Positions 1-12,287 of a DNA stretch of 49,778 nucleotides are shown here, piece by piece. The translations under genes and the position numbers were made by a program. The stretch covers positions 1 through 49,778 of the forward strand of contig CALSCR010002154.1 in the NCBI GenBank assembly GCA_943704495.1, given 5' to 3'. The first letter of the stretch is position 1. Each line of letters begins with the position of its first letter. A model generated the notes under the pieces. The model was not told the origin of the DNA, ran no database searches, and worked only from the letters and a program-made list of their open reading frames with translations. This DNA is from Pigoraptor chileana. Its lineage: Eukaryota > Opisthokonta > Filasterea.

Positions 1-2160
1 AACAGGGACACCGCAGTGCGCAGTACAACATCGGCTGCTGCTATGAAAAGGGAGCTGGCGTCGAGAAGGATCCGGTGGAGTCGTTCAAGTGGCACATGAA
101 GGCGGCGGAACAGGGATACCGCAGTGCGCTGTACAACATCGGCTGCTGCTATGAAAAGGGAGCTGGCGTCGAGAAGGATCCGGCGGAGTCGTTCAAGTGG
201 TACATGAAGGCGGCGGAACAAGGGTATTCTCGTGCGCAGTACAAGATTGGCTGGTTCTATAACAGCGGCACGGGGGTCGAGAAGGATCCGGTGGAGTCGT
301 TCAAGTGGCACATGAAGGCGGCGGAACAAGGGTACTCTCGTGCGCAGTTCAACATCGGCTGCTGCTATGAAAAGGGAGCTGGCGTCGAGAAGGATCTGGC
401 GGAGTCGTTCAATGGTACATGAAGGCGGCGGAACAGGGACACCGCAGTGCGCAGTACAACATCGGCTGCTTCTATAACAACGGCACGGGCGTCGAGAAGG
501 ATCTGACACATACATTCTCACACCGCGCAGTTCAAAATCGGCTGGTGCTATGGCCATGGCATGGGCGTCGAGAAGGATCCGGCGGAGGCGTTCAAGTGGT
601 ACATGAAGGCCGCGGAACAAGGGTACTCTGTCTCGCAGTGCAACATCGGCTTGTGCTATTGCAATGGCGCGGGCGTCGAGAAGGATGCGATTGAGGCGTT
701 CAAGTGGTACATGAAGGCGGCGGAACAGGGAGACCGCATTGCGCAGTACAACATCGGCTGGTGCTATGGCGATGGCGCGGGCGTCGAGAAGGATCCGGCG
801 GAGTCGTTCAAGTGGTACACGAAGGCGGCGGAACAGGGGAATTCTGATGCGCAATACAAGATTGGCATATGCTATGACGACGGCGCGGGCGTCGAGAAGG
901 ATCCGGCGGAGTCGTTCAAGTGGTACATGAAGGCGGCGGAACAGGGGAACTCTAATGCGCAGTGCAACATCGGCTGTTGCTATGAAAAAGGAGCTGGCGT
1001 CGAGAAGGATGCCGTGGAGGCGTTCAAGTGGTACATGAAGGCGGCTGAACAGGGGAACTCGGATGCGCATTGCAACATCGGCTGCTGCTATAGCAGCGGT
1101 AACGGCATCGAGAAGGATCCAGTGGAGTCGTTCAAGTGGTACATGAAGGCGGCGGAACAGGGGAATTCTGATGCGCAGTTCAATATTGGCTGCTGCTACG
1201 ACGACGGCACGGGCATCGAGAAGGATGCGGTGGAGTCGTTCAAGTGGTACATAAAGGCGGCGGAACAGGGGAACTCTGATGCGCAGTTCAAGGTTGGCTG
1301 GTTCTATTACAAAGGGGAAAGTGTCGAGAAGGATCCGGCGGAGGCGTTCAAGTGGTACATGAAGGCGGCGGAACAGGGGAACTCTGATGCGCAGTTCAAT
1401 ATTGGCTGCTGCTATGACGACGGCACGGGCGTCGAGAAGGATCCGGCGGAGGCGTTCAATTGGTACATGAAGGCGGCGGAACAGGGGAACTCTTATGCGC
1501 AGTGCAACATCGGCTGCTGCTATGACTACGGCACGGGCGTCGAGAAGGATGCCGTGGAGGCGTTTAAGTGGTACATGAAGGCGGCGGAACAGGGGGACTC
1601 TTATGCGCAGTGCAACATCGGCTGCTGCTATGACAACGGCACGGGCGTCGAGAAGGATCCGGTGGAGTCGTTCAAGTGGTACATGAAGGCGGCGGAACAG
1701 GGGAACTCTTATGCGCAATTCAAGATCGACCTGTGCTATGGCAGCGGTGACGGCGTCGAGGATCCGGTAGAGTCGTTCAATTGGTTCATGAAGGCGGCGG
1801 AACAGGGGAACTCTTATGCGCAGTACAACATCGGCTTGTGCTATGCCAACGGCGCACGCGTCGAGAAGAATCCGGCGGAGTCGTTCAAGTGGTTCATGAA
1901 GGCGGCGGAACAGGGGAACTCATATGCGCAGTTCAAGGTTGGCAGGTTCTATGACAAAGGGGAAGGCGTCGTGAATAGTCCGGCGGAGTTGTTCAAGTGG
2001 TACATGAAGGCGGCGGAACAGGGACACCGCAGTGCGCAGTACAACATCGGCTGCTGCTATGAAAAGGGAGCTGGCGTCGAGAAGGATCCGGCGGAGTCGT
2101 TCAAGTGGTACATGAAGGCGGCGGATCAAGGTGATCGAGCTGCCGTCGTCAACGTCGCCC
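1..2160 (+). repeat. 108-bp tandem repeat array encoding Sel1 repeats
   Basis: About twenty copies of a 108-bp unit lie head to tail, each encoding one 36-residue Sel1-like repeat. Copies are nearly identical in the segment for EKDPAESFKWYMKAAEQG and vary in the stretch before and after the Cys-Tyr pair. One unit near 1750 lacks a codon, giving GVEDPVE where its neighbours have GVEKDPVE. DNA-level similarity this high points to recent unequal exchange or gene conversion. Confidence 0.9.
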
Positions 2161-3998
2161 GCATGCACCATGAAGGACGTGGTGTGACGCAGGATGACGT
2201 GAATGCCATTGCTCTACTGCGCAGCCATAAAGCTGAGGAAGCAATATGTCGTGTATTTCCTTACGACGAGCAGTATTGCGAGCGAGTCAAGCTGCAGTCA
2301 TGCAGTGGATTATTTCCCACACCGTATGTTGAAAGTGACGGCCCTGCCCCGCGTAGCTTTGGAATCCCGCGGTCCCTGCGTGAACTGGAAATGATCCGGC
2401 TGAGTGCTGCCATACGCGAGAAGGCAGAGTGGCGGAGAAAGATGTGTGATCCACACATTGTCGCAAGGTGGAAGGAAGAGGCGCTGTCGCAGGGAGCCAC
2501 GCCGGCCATGTTTCGGTATGTCCTTAAAGAGCTAGAGTACTATGCATCACTTGTGTGCGGTGCAATCGAACCGTCATCCGTGGATGGAACATGGCGTGCA
2601 GACAATCATGTGCCTGCTGAGCTCAGGGCAAAGCTGCTGGCGGGCGTTGAAGTGCTTGAGAATGTGCCGGATAGACTGAAGGACTTCCACCCCGGATCGC
2701 ATGGGCAGGTGGTCGATCTTGTGCATCCATCGCTGCACTGCTACGTGGAGGGGCTGAGCAGGACGACGGCGTGCGATGCAAATCCGCCGCTCAAGTGGAT
2801 TGGTGGAGGAAGCGTCGGCGGATGGAGTGCGAGCGGAGACAAGGGCGATGCGAGTTCAGATTGGGACACTGCCAACGCAAATACGTCCAAGATATACCAG
2901 TGGCTTCCCATGGAGATTGATGTGGATGAGCGTGGGAGGGCGGCAATTCGGTCGTACATCAACAACCTGCACCCATACCACCACCGAGAGCTGTATGGGA
3001 CGATTGCGTCGATATTCGAGTGTTTTGTGCCTCTGTTCAGTCGTGTGCTAACAGACATGCTTCAGCCATGTTATTTGCGGCTAGATTATCATTGCGATTT
3101 GTCTGAAGAACAGCCGGATACCATTTCTCTTTCAGAGGATGATGAAGAGGGCAGGGGAGGGATGAGTGGCGTAACAGCACGTGATCAGGGGGTGGGTGGC
3201 GCCGAAGCAGACAACAGTGACGGGAACCACGACAATGACGATGACGGTGAAGATAACGGTGTGGGACGGGTTCATCAACCGGGTGTGCCCACGTTTTGCG
3301 CCGCATATCCGCCGTCCAGGGTCGTTGGTCTGCGAGGGCGGCGCCTGCAGGTGATTGTGAAGCTCGCGAACATTGTACTGACGCCGGATAATCCCGAGTA
3401 TGCCGGTGGTGTATGGAATGTCGAGGGAATGAGAAATGAGCACATCGTGGCATCGGGCATATACTACTATGCATCAGATAACATATCCGAGTCGTGTCTG
3501 CATTTTCGAGCTGCTGTAAATGAGCCGCGAAATGCGTGGGAGTACGATGGTGTTGGCATCGGGGAAATGTACGGAAGCTCCATACGGGCGCTGAATCAGG
3601 AGTTGGGGTCGGTTGTGACGAAGGAGGGGCGCTGCATATCGTTTCCCAACACACTGCAGCACCGGGTGGCGCCGTTTCGGCTGATCGATGGGACGCGGCC
3701 GGGTGTGCGCAAGATACTCGTCTTTTTTCTCGTTGACCCGACCGAGCGCATTCTGTCGACGCTGAATGTGCCTCCGCAGCAGCGCGAGTGGCTGGTGGAC
3801 TCGGTGTGCGCGGCGGGGGGAGAGATGCGCCGTCTGCCGCTGGAGCTGGTGCACAGCATAGTGGACCATATGGAGTGGCCGATGTCGCTGAAGGTTGCCA
3901 AAAAGCACCGGGAGGCGCTGATGGCGGAGCGGAAGTACTTTGTCGACGAGCATACTCGCGAGGTGTTTGAGAGGAAGTTATCGTTGTGTGAGCACTGA
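1..3998 (+). CDS. Sel1-repeat protein with C-terminal DUF4246 domain (5' end outside window)
   Basis: The frame is open from the left edge, so the gene starts outside the window. About twenty 36-residue Sel1-like repeats (pattern FKWYMKAAEQG..AQ.NIG.CY..G.GVEKD) run to about 2190. They are followed by a roughly 600-residue domain that I recognise as DUF4246, a mainly fungal family. Its landmarks are DFHPGSHGQVVDLVHPSL (about 2683-2736), the INNLHPYHHRELY block, VIVKLANIVLTPDNPEY, EGMRNEHIVASGIYYY and the QHRVAPF...RKILVFFLVDPTERI block. Sel1 repeats are protein-binding solenoids; DUF4246 resembles 2-oxoglutarate/iron oxygenases, but its function is unknown. The longest clean frame begins at 507 (first ATG 561). 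Upstream, a 1-nt loss near 411 and a 32-nt shorter junction near 505-524 together restore the frame after about 90 nt. This could be assembly error, repeat slippage or a damaged upstream part. The domain calls are firm; the 5' model is not. Confidence 0.85.
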
Positions 3999-4875
3999 GT
4001 GAAGTCACGGTGGTGCTTGAGGGAGTGTATGATTCAAGTCAGTGCCCGCTCAGTGTGAATCTTGGGCGTCGTCATGCCGTCCCATGGACTCTGTCCACAA
4101 GTGGTGTTTGAGAGATATTCCGTTTCGTTTTGTCATATGAACAGTGAATTTACAGCCCCGAAATGTAACTGTGCATGTACTGTGCGCATAAGCTTGAGCG
4201 CGCAGTGTTAATTGCCATGCATCTGATGGGTAATGATAGTAGTGGCAGCTATTATGGCGACTAGTGTTTACTTGGCATCCTCAACGCTCTGAAGCGTAAC
4301 TGTTAAATAATACTTGATTATTCGTCATGTGCCTCAACTTCACTGCGGCAGCCGCGGCCGCGGCCGTCAAGCAGATGAGAGCCGTCACCACAACAGAGAG
4401 TCAGTAGTACAATATCTCAAAGCGGCTGCTGCAGAGTGTAAGTACTGAGAACCGCCAAGGCTACGGAAAGTCGTATTATTCTGGGAAAAACTTGGGACTG
4501 AAGGGAGATACAAGTTGAAATAGTGTTAGATCTGGGTCTCGGTCAGTGGCAGCTTCTGATCGAATTTTACAAAGGATGTCAGTCACGTGATCACCGCGAT
4601 TTGGCCTGTTGTTGTAGACGTCAATGTGACGTCACTTGATTCAAACTTGGCGCGCTTTTTGGAGTGTTTCACTCCGGTTCAGACTTTTCGGCAGTCGGGT
4701 GTTCTCTGCCAGTATGCCGCAGTGCCGCTGACAGAGCACACACATGCATGGTGGTACTAATAGTACTCTTGCATGCAGCGTCGCAGCTCGCCCTCATCGT
4801 CCTGAAACCCGGAGCTCATCAACATTGTTTGATCTGCTTTGTACAGGCCATTCTCCGTGTGCGCAACGACATGCA
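3999..4875. other. Intergenic spacer: 3' flank of Sel1 gene and promoter of the CEP192-like gene
   Basis: No convincing coding segment is visible. There is a GC-rich CGGCCG cluster near 4350-4367. An E-box-type palindrome and a CRE-type palindrome lie between 4583 and 4634, about 240-290 nt before the chosen start codon. A frame upstream of that start (ATG 4744) is open but low in plausibility, and the stretch near 4848 could be the end of a 5' untranslated intron (TTTGTACAG). Confidence 0.5.
4583..4634. promoter_or_regulatory. TCACGTGA E-box plus TGACGTCA CRE-like site
   Basis: TCACGTGA occupies 4583-4590 and TGACGTCA occupies 4627-4634. Both are perfect 8-bp palindromes of the bHLH-type and bZIP-type binding classes. 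They lie upstream of the CEP192-like gene. The same E-box recurs in other promoter spaces of this window, which supports a regulatory role; binding itself is inferred. Confidence 0.5.
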
Positions 4876-7800
4876 ATGGATTCCGATTTCGGGGAGTACC
4901 TCGAAGGCGACGGAGATGGGCTTGAGGCGGAGATTATCCTGGACACAGACGAGCTAGGCGAGTACGACGACGAATATGAAGGAGACAATACTGCTGTAGG
5001 AGGGGATTACGGCGCCGTCTTTCGTGGCAGTGGCAACTCTGTGAATGTGAATGATGGAGACGACGAGGAATTCACTGACCATCGAGCCGTTGGTGGATTC
5101 TCCGACAGCTATGGCAGTGGGGATCAGAACGACGGTGACGAAGACGACTACGAAGATGCCGCTGAGGACGTGGCGGATGGCGAAGAAGGCGACGTGGATT
5201 CGTGGCCCGTGTTGCAGAAATGGTTGAACTCATCAGCAATTACGCCCATTGTTGCACGGTATCTCGAAGACGGCGACAGCAACGTCAGTAGGGATCTACT
5301 GGCGCAATATCTAATTCCTGGTGAGAACCAGCTCGACATCAGTGCACTTGCTTCTGCACTTCCTCATCTCTACGCTCACGGTTTTAATCTGGATGAAGGT
5401 GGAGATCCATGGGGTGATGGAGGCTCCATTCGCCAATCCCTAGGCTCGCGCATGAGCACAACCTCACAGTCGCACGGGTACGTCGTGCGAGGAGAAGGCG
5501 TTGGTGGCGCAGATCGCGCTCAACGTGTCATGCATGGTGTTCAAGATGGGCGGGAAGATGCACCTGAGTTGCATCCGGGGGACAGTCAAGAAGCTCAGCA
5601 CGACCGCACTCCATTCGACGACGAGTATGCACATGACTCTGAAGAGGACTACGCCGTTCCAGTCGACGATGGAAACTACGGCACGTTTGAGCCTCTCTCG
5701 CGCAGCATTCTATCCGACGCCGAGCGCTCCTTTGAGGACGACCATCGATTCGACATTTCTCACTCCCCGCTCGCAATCGCCACGGCGGGCGGTGCCATTG
5801 CACTCTTTACGCCCTCTGGACCGAAATTTTTCTCTCCGACAGCCGCACAACTGCAGTTGCCCGTGGACAATGCACCGCCGTTCTCGCCTGGCGCTTTTTT
5901 CGGGGCGCGATCGGCCCACATGCCTGGTGATGCGTCTACGCCAAAGATACGCGTCATTGCCGACGACGAGGATTTTGGGGTGGGTGTAGGCTCAATCGGG
6001 TTGCAATCACATACGCCACCGGGTGGGTACGCACACTCGCCACGGTCGCCGTCAATGTCACGGTCCAGCTTCGGCATAGAAGACGCAAGGGAGCGGCGTG
6101 CACGAGATGCTCATTCTAATGCGGATGCATCGACGACGTCGAGTCCCAAGCTGTCGCGGCGTGTTGTGTTTGATGTCGACAGCGACGACGAGAGTCACAG
6201 CGTGTCCAGTGAGCAGTCGGCCTCAACATCCTCATCGACCGCAGTGCCCTCCGCCCCGGATGCCGCCAACCACGCACACTCAAGCAGCGATGCAGACTCT
6301 GGCGTGCCACCAGGCTCGCATCCTCATTCCAGTTTGTCTGGTAGGGAGAATGACATCGACAGTGCGACACAATCCAGCGTCCGTGATGTTCATCAAGTTA
6401 CAAGCAAAGACGTTCACGTTTCAGAGAAGAGTCACGTGGTACCGTCTTCAAGTGTGTTGGATTTTCGCCACACGTATCCGGCGGCCCCAGAACCCTTGTC
6501 GTATGCGGCCTATGCAATGAATCGAGGTACGCCCGCCAATGCATCGTCCAAGCGGCAGTCGCTGTGGGGCTCTGTGGCTGCTCGTGGGGTCAGCGGCAGC
6601 AGATCACGTGCCCATCTGCTCATGCCTGCGGGGCTCGATGTGCGACTGGCTTGCCCCGCGGGTACTAAGGCGACGAGGTCGATTCCGATAAAGAACGGTG
6701 GCGCCGGTGGGTTTATTTTTCTTTGTGTGCTTTGTTGTTGCTGTTGTTGTGTGTGTGTGTGTTGTTGTTGTGGCTTGTCCGCCCGTCGCTGATGGCCATG
6801 CATACTGCCTCTCGCTTGAACTATCAATTCATGCAAAAATGCAAATCTGTATTGAAAATACTCATTTGTAGGCTGCACTGTTTATTTTTGTTTACCGTAC
6901 GCAGCACCGGTTGCCGCGAAACTGTCCATCTCTGCGCGTGACGAGAGCGCCCAGGGGTCATCGCACACGCATTCCCTTGTCAAACACATTGCGGTCGCAC
7001 CAAACAAGTTTGTCCTATTGCCAGGGCGTGTCTTTGAGGCTCGCGTCACGTTTTCGCCGCCTTCGGATGCAGCTGAAACCAGCGATGGGCTCACTGATGT
7101 CGTCTTCACCGTCCTTGTTTCGGTGCACCCGGATGGGCCCGTATACAGGCTGCCCGCATCTGCGTCCGTCTCGGATGAAATCAACTCGTCCACAATGCAG
7201 CCGAGTCCGGCTAGGCAGTCTTCTCGCGGCGAATCGCGTGTGGACGGCGCACCCGTTACGTCATCAGCCGCTGTGTGCATTGGCATGGATACTCCTGCCC
7301 GTGTTGGTGCTCGTGCTTCGCCAAGCCCGCTTCTTGATCGAGTAGTCGTCGAGGCATCGCAATCGCAGCGCTCTCCGATCCGTGCGCCTACAGGCGTTGA
7401 CATTGCTATTATTGGACAATCGACCATGTCGCCTCGATCCGCAACAAGCAATGGACGCTCGCCCCGCCCGCCCGCATCGGAGGAAAAGGCGGCAGTCTCG
7501 GAGGTTGGTGTGGTCACTGGAGTATACGGAGGATGGTCTGTCGATGACCATGCGGATCGTGTGCGTGTATTTCTGTCGGCCGCGGCAGGTGCAACGGAGG
7601 TCGGAAGTGACGGCGACACGTCTAGCATTGAGACACACAAGAGAGTTGATGTTGCGGGAGACGAGCAGAGCCCGCGCTCCCATCATCCACGGCCTGCGTT
7701 GCATCCGTCCGAGCAATCGCCACGGCCGCTGTCTGAGCAACCACGGGAAAGCACCGGCGGAAGCACATACACGAACACAAACACAAACGCAATCACAAAC

Positions 7801-10800
7801 GCAAACGTAAACGCAAACACAAGCACAGGTGACAGCGTCTTGCGACACCCTCCTGTTGACGTCTACTCTTGGCCGGGCTCCACTTTTGCCACTGATGGTG
7901 ACTCCGCCGGTGTCCACACTACACGCGATGGATACGACCTGAATTCGGTGGGCATCCCCTTGGGACTCAATTCGCAAAACTTCCGACATGGAGAATTTCC
8001 TTCAGGAGGGGACGGCCTGCTGTCGTCCTCACGTGCCATCCGAGATGACGTGCATGCGAATGCCGCGGGCTCATCGTGGACAGCACCGCAGGGTCTGCCC
8101 GCAGGGAGCGGAGGATTCGATGACGGCACTCTGCGCGGTGTGTCTTTTGAAGGAATTTCAATTGGTGCCATGGGCATTGGAAGCCGGCACGACCTGTCTC
8201 GCTACGCCGCCCCTGCCAGCCCCGGTGGCTCCGGTGGCCCCGCGGGGCAGGCGTCACGGGATGCGCGGGATAGCGCGCGCCCGGCTGCGGGCGAGGGCAA
8301 GTCCGGCATCACACTCGACGCCCACTCTGCATACTCGATGGATCGTGCGCGGGCAGCGGGTGCGGCGGGAACAGCGTCCCCGGATGCAAAGCGCACCACA
8401 GGGCGTGCGTCGGGCGCGCATCAGAGGGTGCCATTGACAACATCGTCGGCTGCGTCCCCTAAGAGCAGTCGCGGAGAGTTGATCCGTGGAAATGCACTTG
8501 CTGTGGACGGGGGCGCCCCACGTGACTCGCCCTTGAAGCCTGCCGCAGCGGGGATTGAGGACCGCTCCGAGCGGAAGTACATTGAGCCGCATCCGATTCT
8601 CGCGCACGGCGCACTGTCGTCGCGGTACGGTGTGCATGAGTCTCCTCGCACCCGAGGCCCGGCATTGCGTTGCAGCCGCAGCTGTCTCAACTTTGGCGGC
8701 GTCGCACTGCGCACCGCGACGTCAGCAAAGATCGCTCTGAAGAATGCCTCGCAGTACCCGGTGCTTGTCACGTGGTCCATCGAGAGGGTCCCCGCCGCGC
8801 AGAACAAAGTGTGCCCGTTTACGGCGTCGGCGGGTGTGAGACCCACGTGCGAGGCGTTGCTGTCGAATGATGCCGATGTCGCAATCGACGTTGAATTCCT
8901 GCCGACAGCTCGCAATTTCCACTTGGCGTATCTGCGTGTCGTGGCAGCTGGGCCGGCCGACACTGAGTCCACTGTCTTCAGGGTAAGCCCCATCACAACC
9001 GGAATGAAATATATCACTGGGCAGTTGTGTTTTGTGGTCGTCGGTTTGCAGGCGCAACTCACACACCCTTCGACAGCTGTTTATACTGTGCACGACACAC
9101 ACACACACACACACACTCACTCACTCACTCACATTCACCTCTTTCTCTCTTTGTCTCTCTTTGTCTCGCTTGTAGGTGCCGATCATCGGGTACGGTGGCA
9201 CTTCGAACGTTGTTCTTGGAAACGTGAGTCCATCACAGAGCGGATACGTTGTGCATGCCGCAGACGGCGGATCGGCGTCGAAGGTCCGTCTTCCCGTCCA
9301 CAATGCAGGCGATCGTGCGGCATTTGTCGTCATTGCCGACGGCCCACACACTCCCCGCAATATGGTCGTCGTATCCCCGCGCACGTTCTTGCTGCAACCC
9401 GGTGTGACGCGGAATGTGTCGGTGACTGTGTCTGGACCCAGATCGCGTCTTGCCACTGTCGACGGACACCCGCAGTCCAGCCTTGTCTTGCTGTGTGGCG
9501 ACGAGCTGTGCCGGCGTCTGTACGCCTCTCACGTGTTGCAGGGATGGCCGCTGCACGAGCCGTTCAGGGCTGCCCCGGGAGTCCGCCTAGAGACGCTTTC
9601 CTTCGAGGGCGAGCATGATTCGCGCACCGACCTCCGCGATGAGCTGGCGTCGTGGTCCGATGTCCCTCTCACGGCAGACGCTGGCGGTCTTGCCATCTCG
9701 GCAAGTGAGGGTGGCGCGCTTTATTCAAGGGACTGGCGCCACGATGACGCTATTGCTGCGGTGACGGATGCCGTTCACGTGACAATCAAGTGGGAGCAAT
9801 CGGCCGCCGGTGGGACTCGATCCGGTGCCCCTCATACCGCCGACGTAAGCAAGACCAACGGGCTGCGCCACGACGCTGTCGGCGGTGAACGTGAGCCACA
9901 TTCTGATGGTGGCGACCACTTTGAGACTGCTCTGCCTCGCAAGCCGCGTGTGGATAGCGGGCGCGCCCACAAGCGGGCTGTGAAGGTGGACGTGTCGGCG
10001 AAGGAGGGACGGGCGGATGGGAAGTCAGCGCACGAGCACTGCACGCACGCGAGCAGCCTCCATCTGCCCTCTCGACAGACCAGTGGCATTGCTGTGTCGC
10101 CCTGCAAAATTGTGCTTGATGCGGAGAGCTCGGATGCCGCCTACATTCGCGTTGTGAACAAGTGGGTCGCCTGCGTGCATTGTGCTGCATGCAACAACCT
10201 GCTGACAAGCCCGTTTCCCGACATTCGACACTACCTTGCCCTATCCGCACTGTTCGCATTAAAACTCACCTCTTTGTTTTATCCTTCTCTTCTTATCATC
10301 GTCTGCCCCATGTACAGGGCTCCCCACAACATCGACTACGAAGTCGTGTGGCCCGCCTCCCGCATTCAAGTCAGCCCGTCAAAGGGTCATATCTCGGCAC
10401 ATGTTCAGTCTGTGTTGAGCATCCGTCCTGTCCCCGTCGATGTCAACCACCCACCGACACAATGGCGGGGATCGGTGATGGTTTTGTGCACGTCCGCCAC
10501 CCCCGGTGCCAAGGGCCGGAGCTTCCAGGTTGAAGTTGTCATCCGGGGTCGCAGTGAGCACGCATTTGCGCGCGGCGGCGACCCTTCCCACGGGAACCTG
10601 CTAGTTCGCCCGGCGCCCGTCCTCACGCCCACGCAACTGCGTCAAATTGAATCCCTCGCAAGAAAGCTACGGAGAGAGAAACGCTCCGCCGCTTCAAACG
10701 CACAGCAGCAGTCCACGAGCGGCATGGCTGCTGCACGTGCTGAGGACACTGGCGACGAAGAAATGTATCATCCGGATGCGCATGCACCTGTCGTCGGGAA

Positions 10801-11674
10801 GGCGAATCCTCCTCGAAAGCATGCGCCGGCGCCGCTCGAGTGGGAACCGCGGGATAGGCAGCCCATTGCGACGACGGTGCGTATGCCCGCGCCTGTTGGT
10901 CGGTCGTCCGCAGAGAGTGGTGTGCGTCTCGAATTGGCGCATCAACCTGTCCCCGGCGGCCTTGTCGTTTGTCATTATGACATCGATTGCACGGGTCTGC
11001 GCGGCGCGGACGGGTGGACCGTGAGGCCGGTCGGTGCGCCGTTTCACCGCCCTCCGCACGCCCCGATTGCAGGGCTGCGTCGCGCGCATCCCTCTGTGTT
11101 CACGCTGCGGTCCGTGTCGGGCTCGATCGAGCCTCCCTGCCGCATACACATTGAGGTAGCATTCCGTCCTGTCGACGTGGGCCTTCACTCTCAGCTGTTC
11201 GATGTTGACGCGACGGTTTCAGGAAAGAGGAATCCGGTGCATGTTGGCCGGATCGAGCTGGTTGGCCGCTGCATCGAGGGAGAGGAGCCACCACCGCTGC
11301 CAACGACCCCAAAATCACTCCTGCACAAGACTGCGATGCGTGCGCTTACGCCGTGCATAACCGCACAGCCACGTGCGATCGCCTTTTCGCAGACCATGGC
11401 GGGTCGCACTGATAGCAGAGACATCGCCCTCACTAACCACAGCGATGCGACCGTAACCGTTGACATTCCTCCCCCAAATGCGCCCTTTGACTGCTCCCAT
11501 GCGCGCGTGAGGCTTTCTCCGGGGGCTTCGGCGAGAATATCCGTTTCCTTTGGTCCGTCGCGTCCCGGATGGTTCACAGGCAATTTGCATCTGGCGGCAT
11601 CGGACGGAAGCGCCGTCGATGTGCCACTGTACGGCGAGACCGATCCAATCGCTGCTGTTGGCCGTGCAAAGTGA
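4876..11674 (+). CDS. CEP192: CEP192/SPD-2-like centrosomal protein with ASH-type domains
   Basis: Four exons: 4876-6706, 6905-8982, 9176-10161 and 10318-11674. They join in phase to 2083 residues. CEP192/SPD-2 recruits pericentriolar material and mitotic kinases to centrioles. The first ~590 residues are acidic, Ser-rich and probably disordered. From there the protein alternates immunoglobulin-like ASH/MSP-type modules (for example the CSRSCLNFGGVALRTA region) with disordered linkers. VPIIGYGGTSN at the start of exon 3 (residue 1304) matches, from memory, the conserved block of animal CEP192. The last module ends in DVPLYGETDPIAAVGRAK. I chose ATG 4876 (MDSDFGEYLEGDGDG) because it opens the acidic region; the in-frame ATG at 4744 adds unlikely sequence. 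The ASH-protein call is strong. A hydin-type or other ASH protein is the main alternative. Confidence 0.75.
9095..9132. repeat. (CA)n and CACT microsatellite in an intron
   Basis: A CA run followed by CACT copies lies inside the second intron of the CEP192-like gene (8983-9175), just before its CT-rich acceptor tract. Confidence 0.9.
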
Positions 11675-11765
11675 AGGCCCTGACCCTGCCATGCGCCTCC
11701 CCGAAGAGCGTGCCTCCGTCTCTTACGACACTCTCACTTTGTCACGCACACTCGCACACATACGC

Positions 11766-11808
<43 letters not shown>

Positions 11809-12287
11809 ATTTGGAGTCGATGGGCTTATGCCTAAGGCGTTTTGAGTACTGAAGGTCTCTATCTCTTGATTCTCTTATCTTGCTTTGAGCTGAATGAACG
11901 CGGCGCCCAATATCTCGCTTTTTCTGACGTGTTGGAGTCCTAGTGCACTGACTTCTATTATACTTCATGTGTTGCTGTTTCTTGTTTTCTCGCTATTTTC
12001 GTGCTTAGCTCTTGACTCTTGCGCATTCGTTTATGTTTTGTGCCTAATTTTCTTGTCTTCTTGTCTTTCTCTGTCATGTCTCTAAGTTATACACCATCAT
12101 GAAGACGATTAATACTTTGAAAAGGGCCCCGTCCCATGACTCACAACATTGCCGGTAGTCACATGCCACACGCAAATACACGCCGATCAGGCAAATGTCA
12201 TGTCAGTAGTGTCGTCAGACATTTAATTCCCATGTGGGATCGTATACCTATATACACACGTACAACCGCCGCAAAAAGGTCTTGACG
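11675..12287. other. Convergent 3' spacer between CEP192-like and TBC genes
   Basis: The two genes end toward each other here. The spacer is T-rich and CT-rich, with a pure CT run at 11769-11806. No coding segment or RNA gene is visible. The short frames present are products of the low-complexity sequence. Confidence 0.6.
11769..11806. repeat. (CT)n microsatellite
   Basis: An uninterrupted CT dinucleotide run of about 38 nt lies in the 3' flank of the CEP192-like gene. Confidence 0.95.

Noticed and set aside
3037-4008. 323-codon open frame on the minus strand opposite the DUF4246 region
   Set aside because: Its translation is His/Pro/Arg-rich with no domain. It mirrors the codon bias of the plus-strand gene, which has clear family matches.
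4744-4875. Upstream ATG 4744 as the start of the CEP192-like protein
   Set aside because: The added 44 residues have no protein character, and the stretch contains an acceptor-like TTTGTACAG. ATG 4876 opens the acidic N-terminus.
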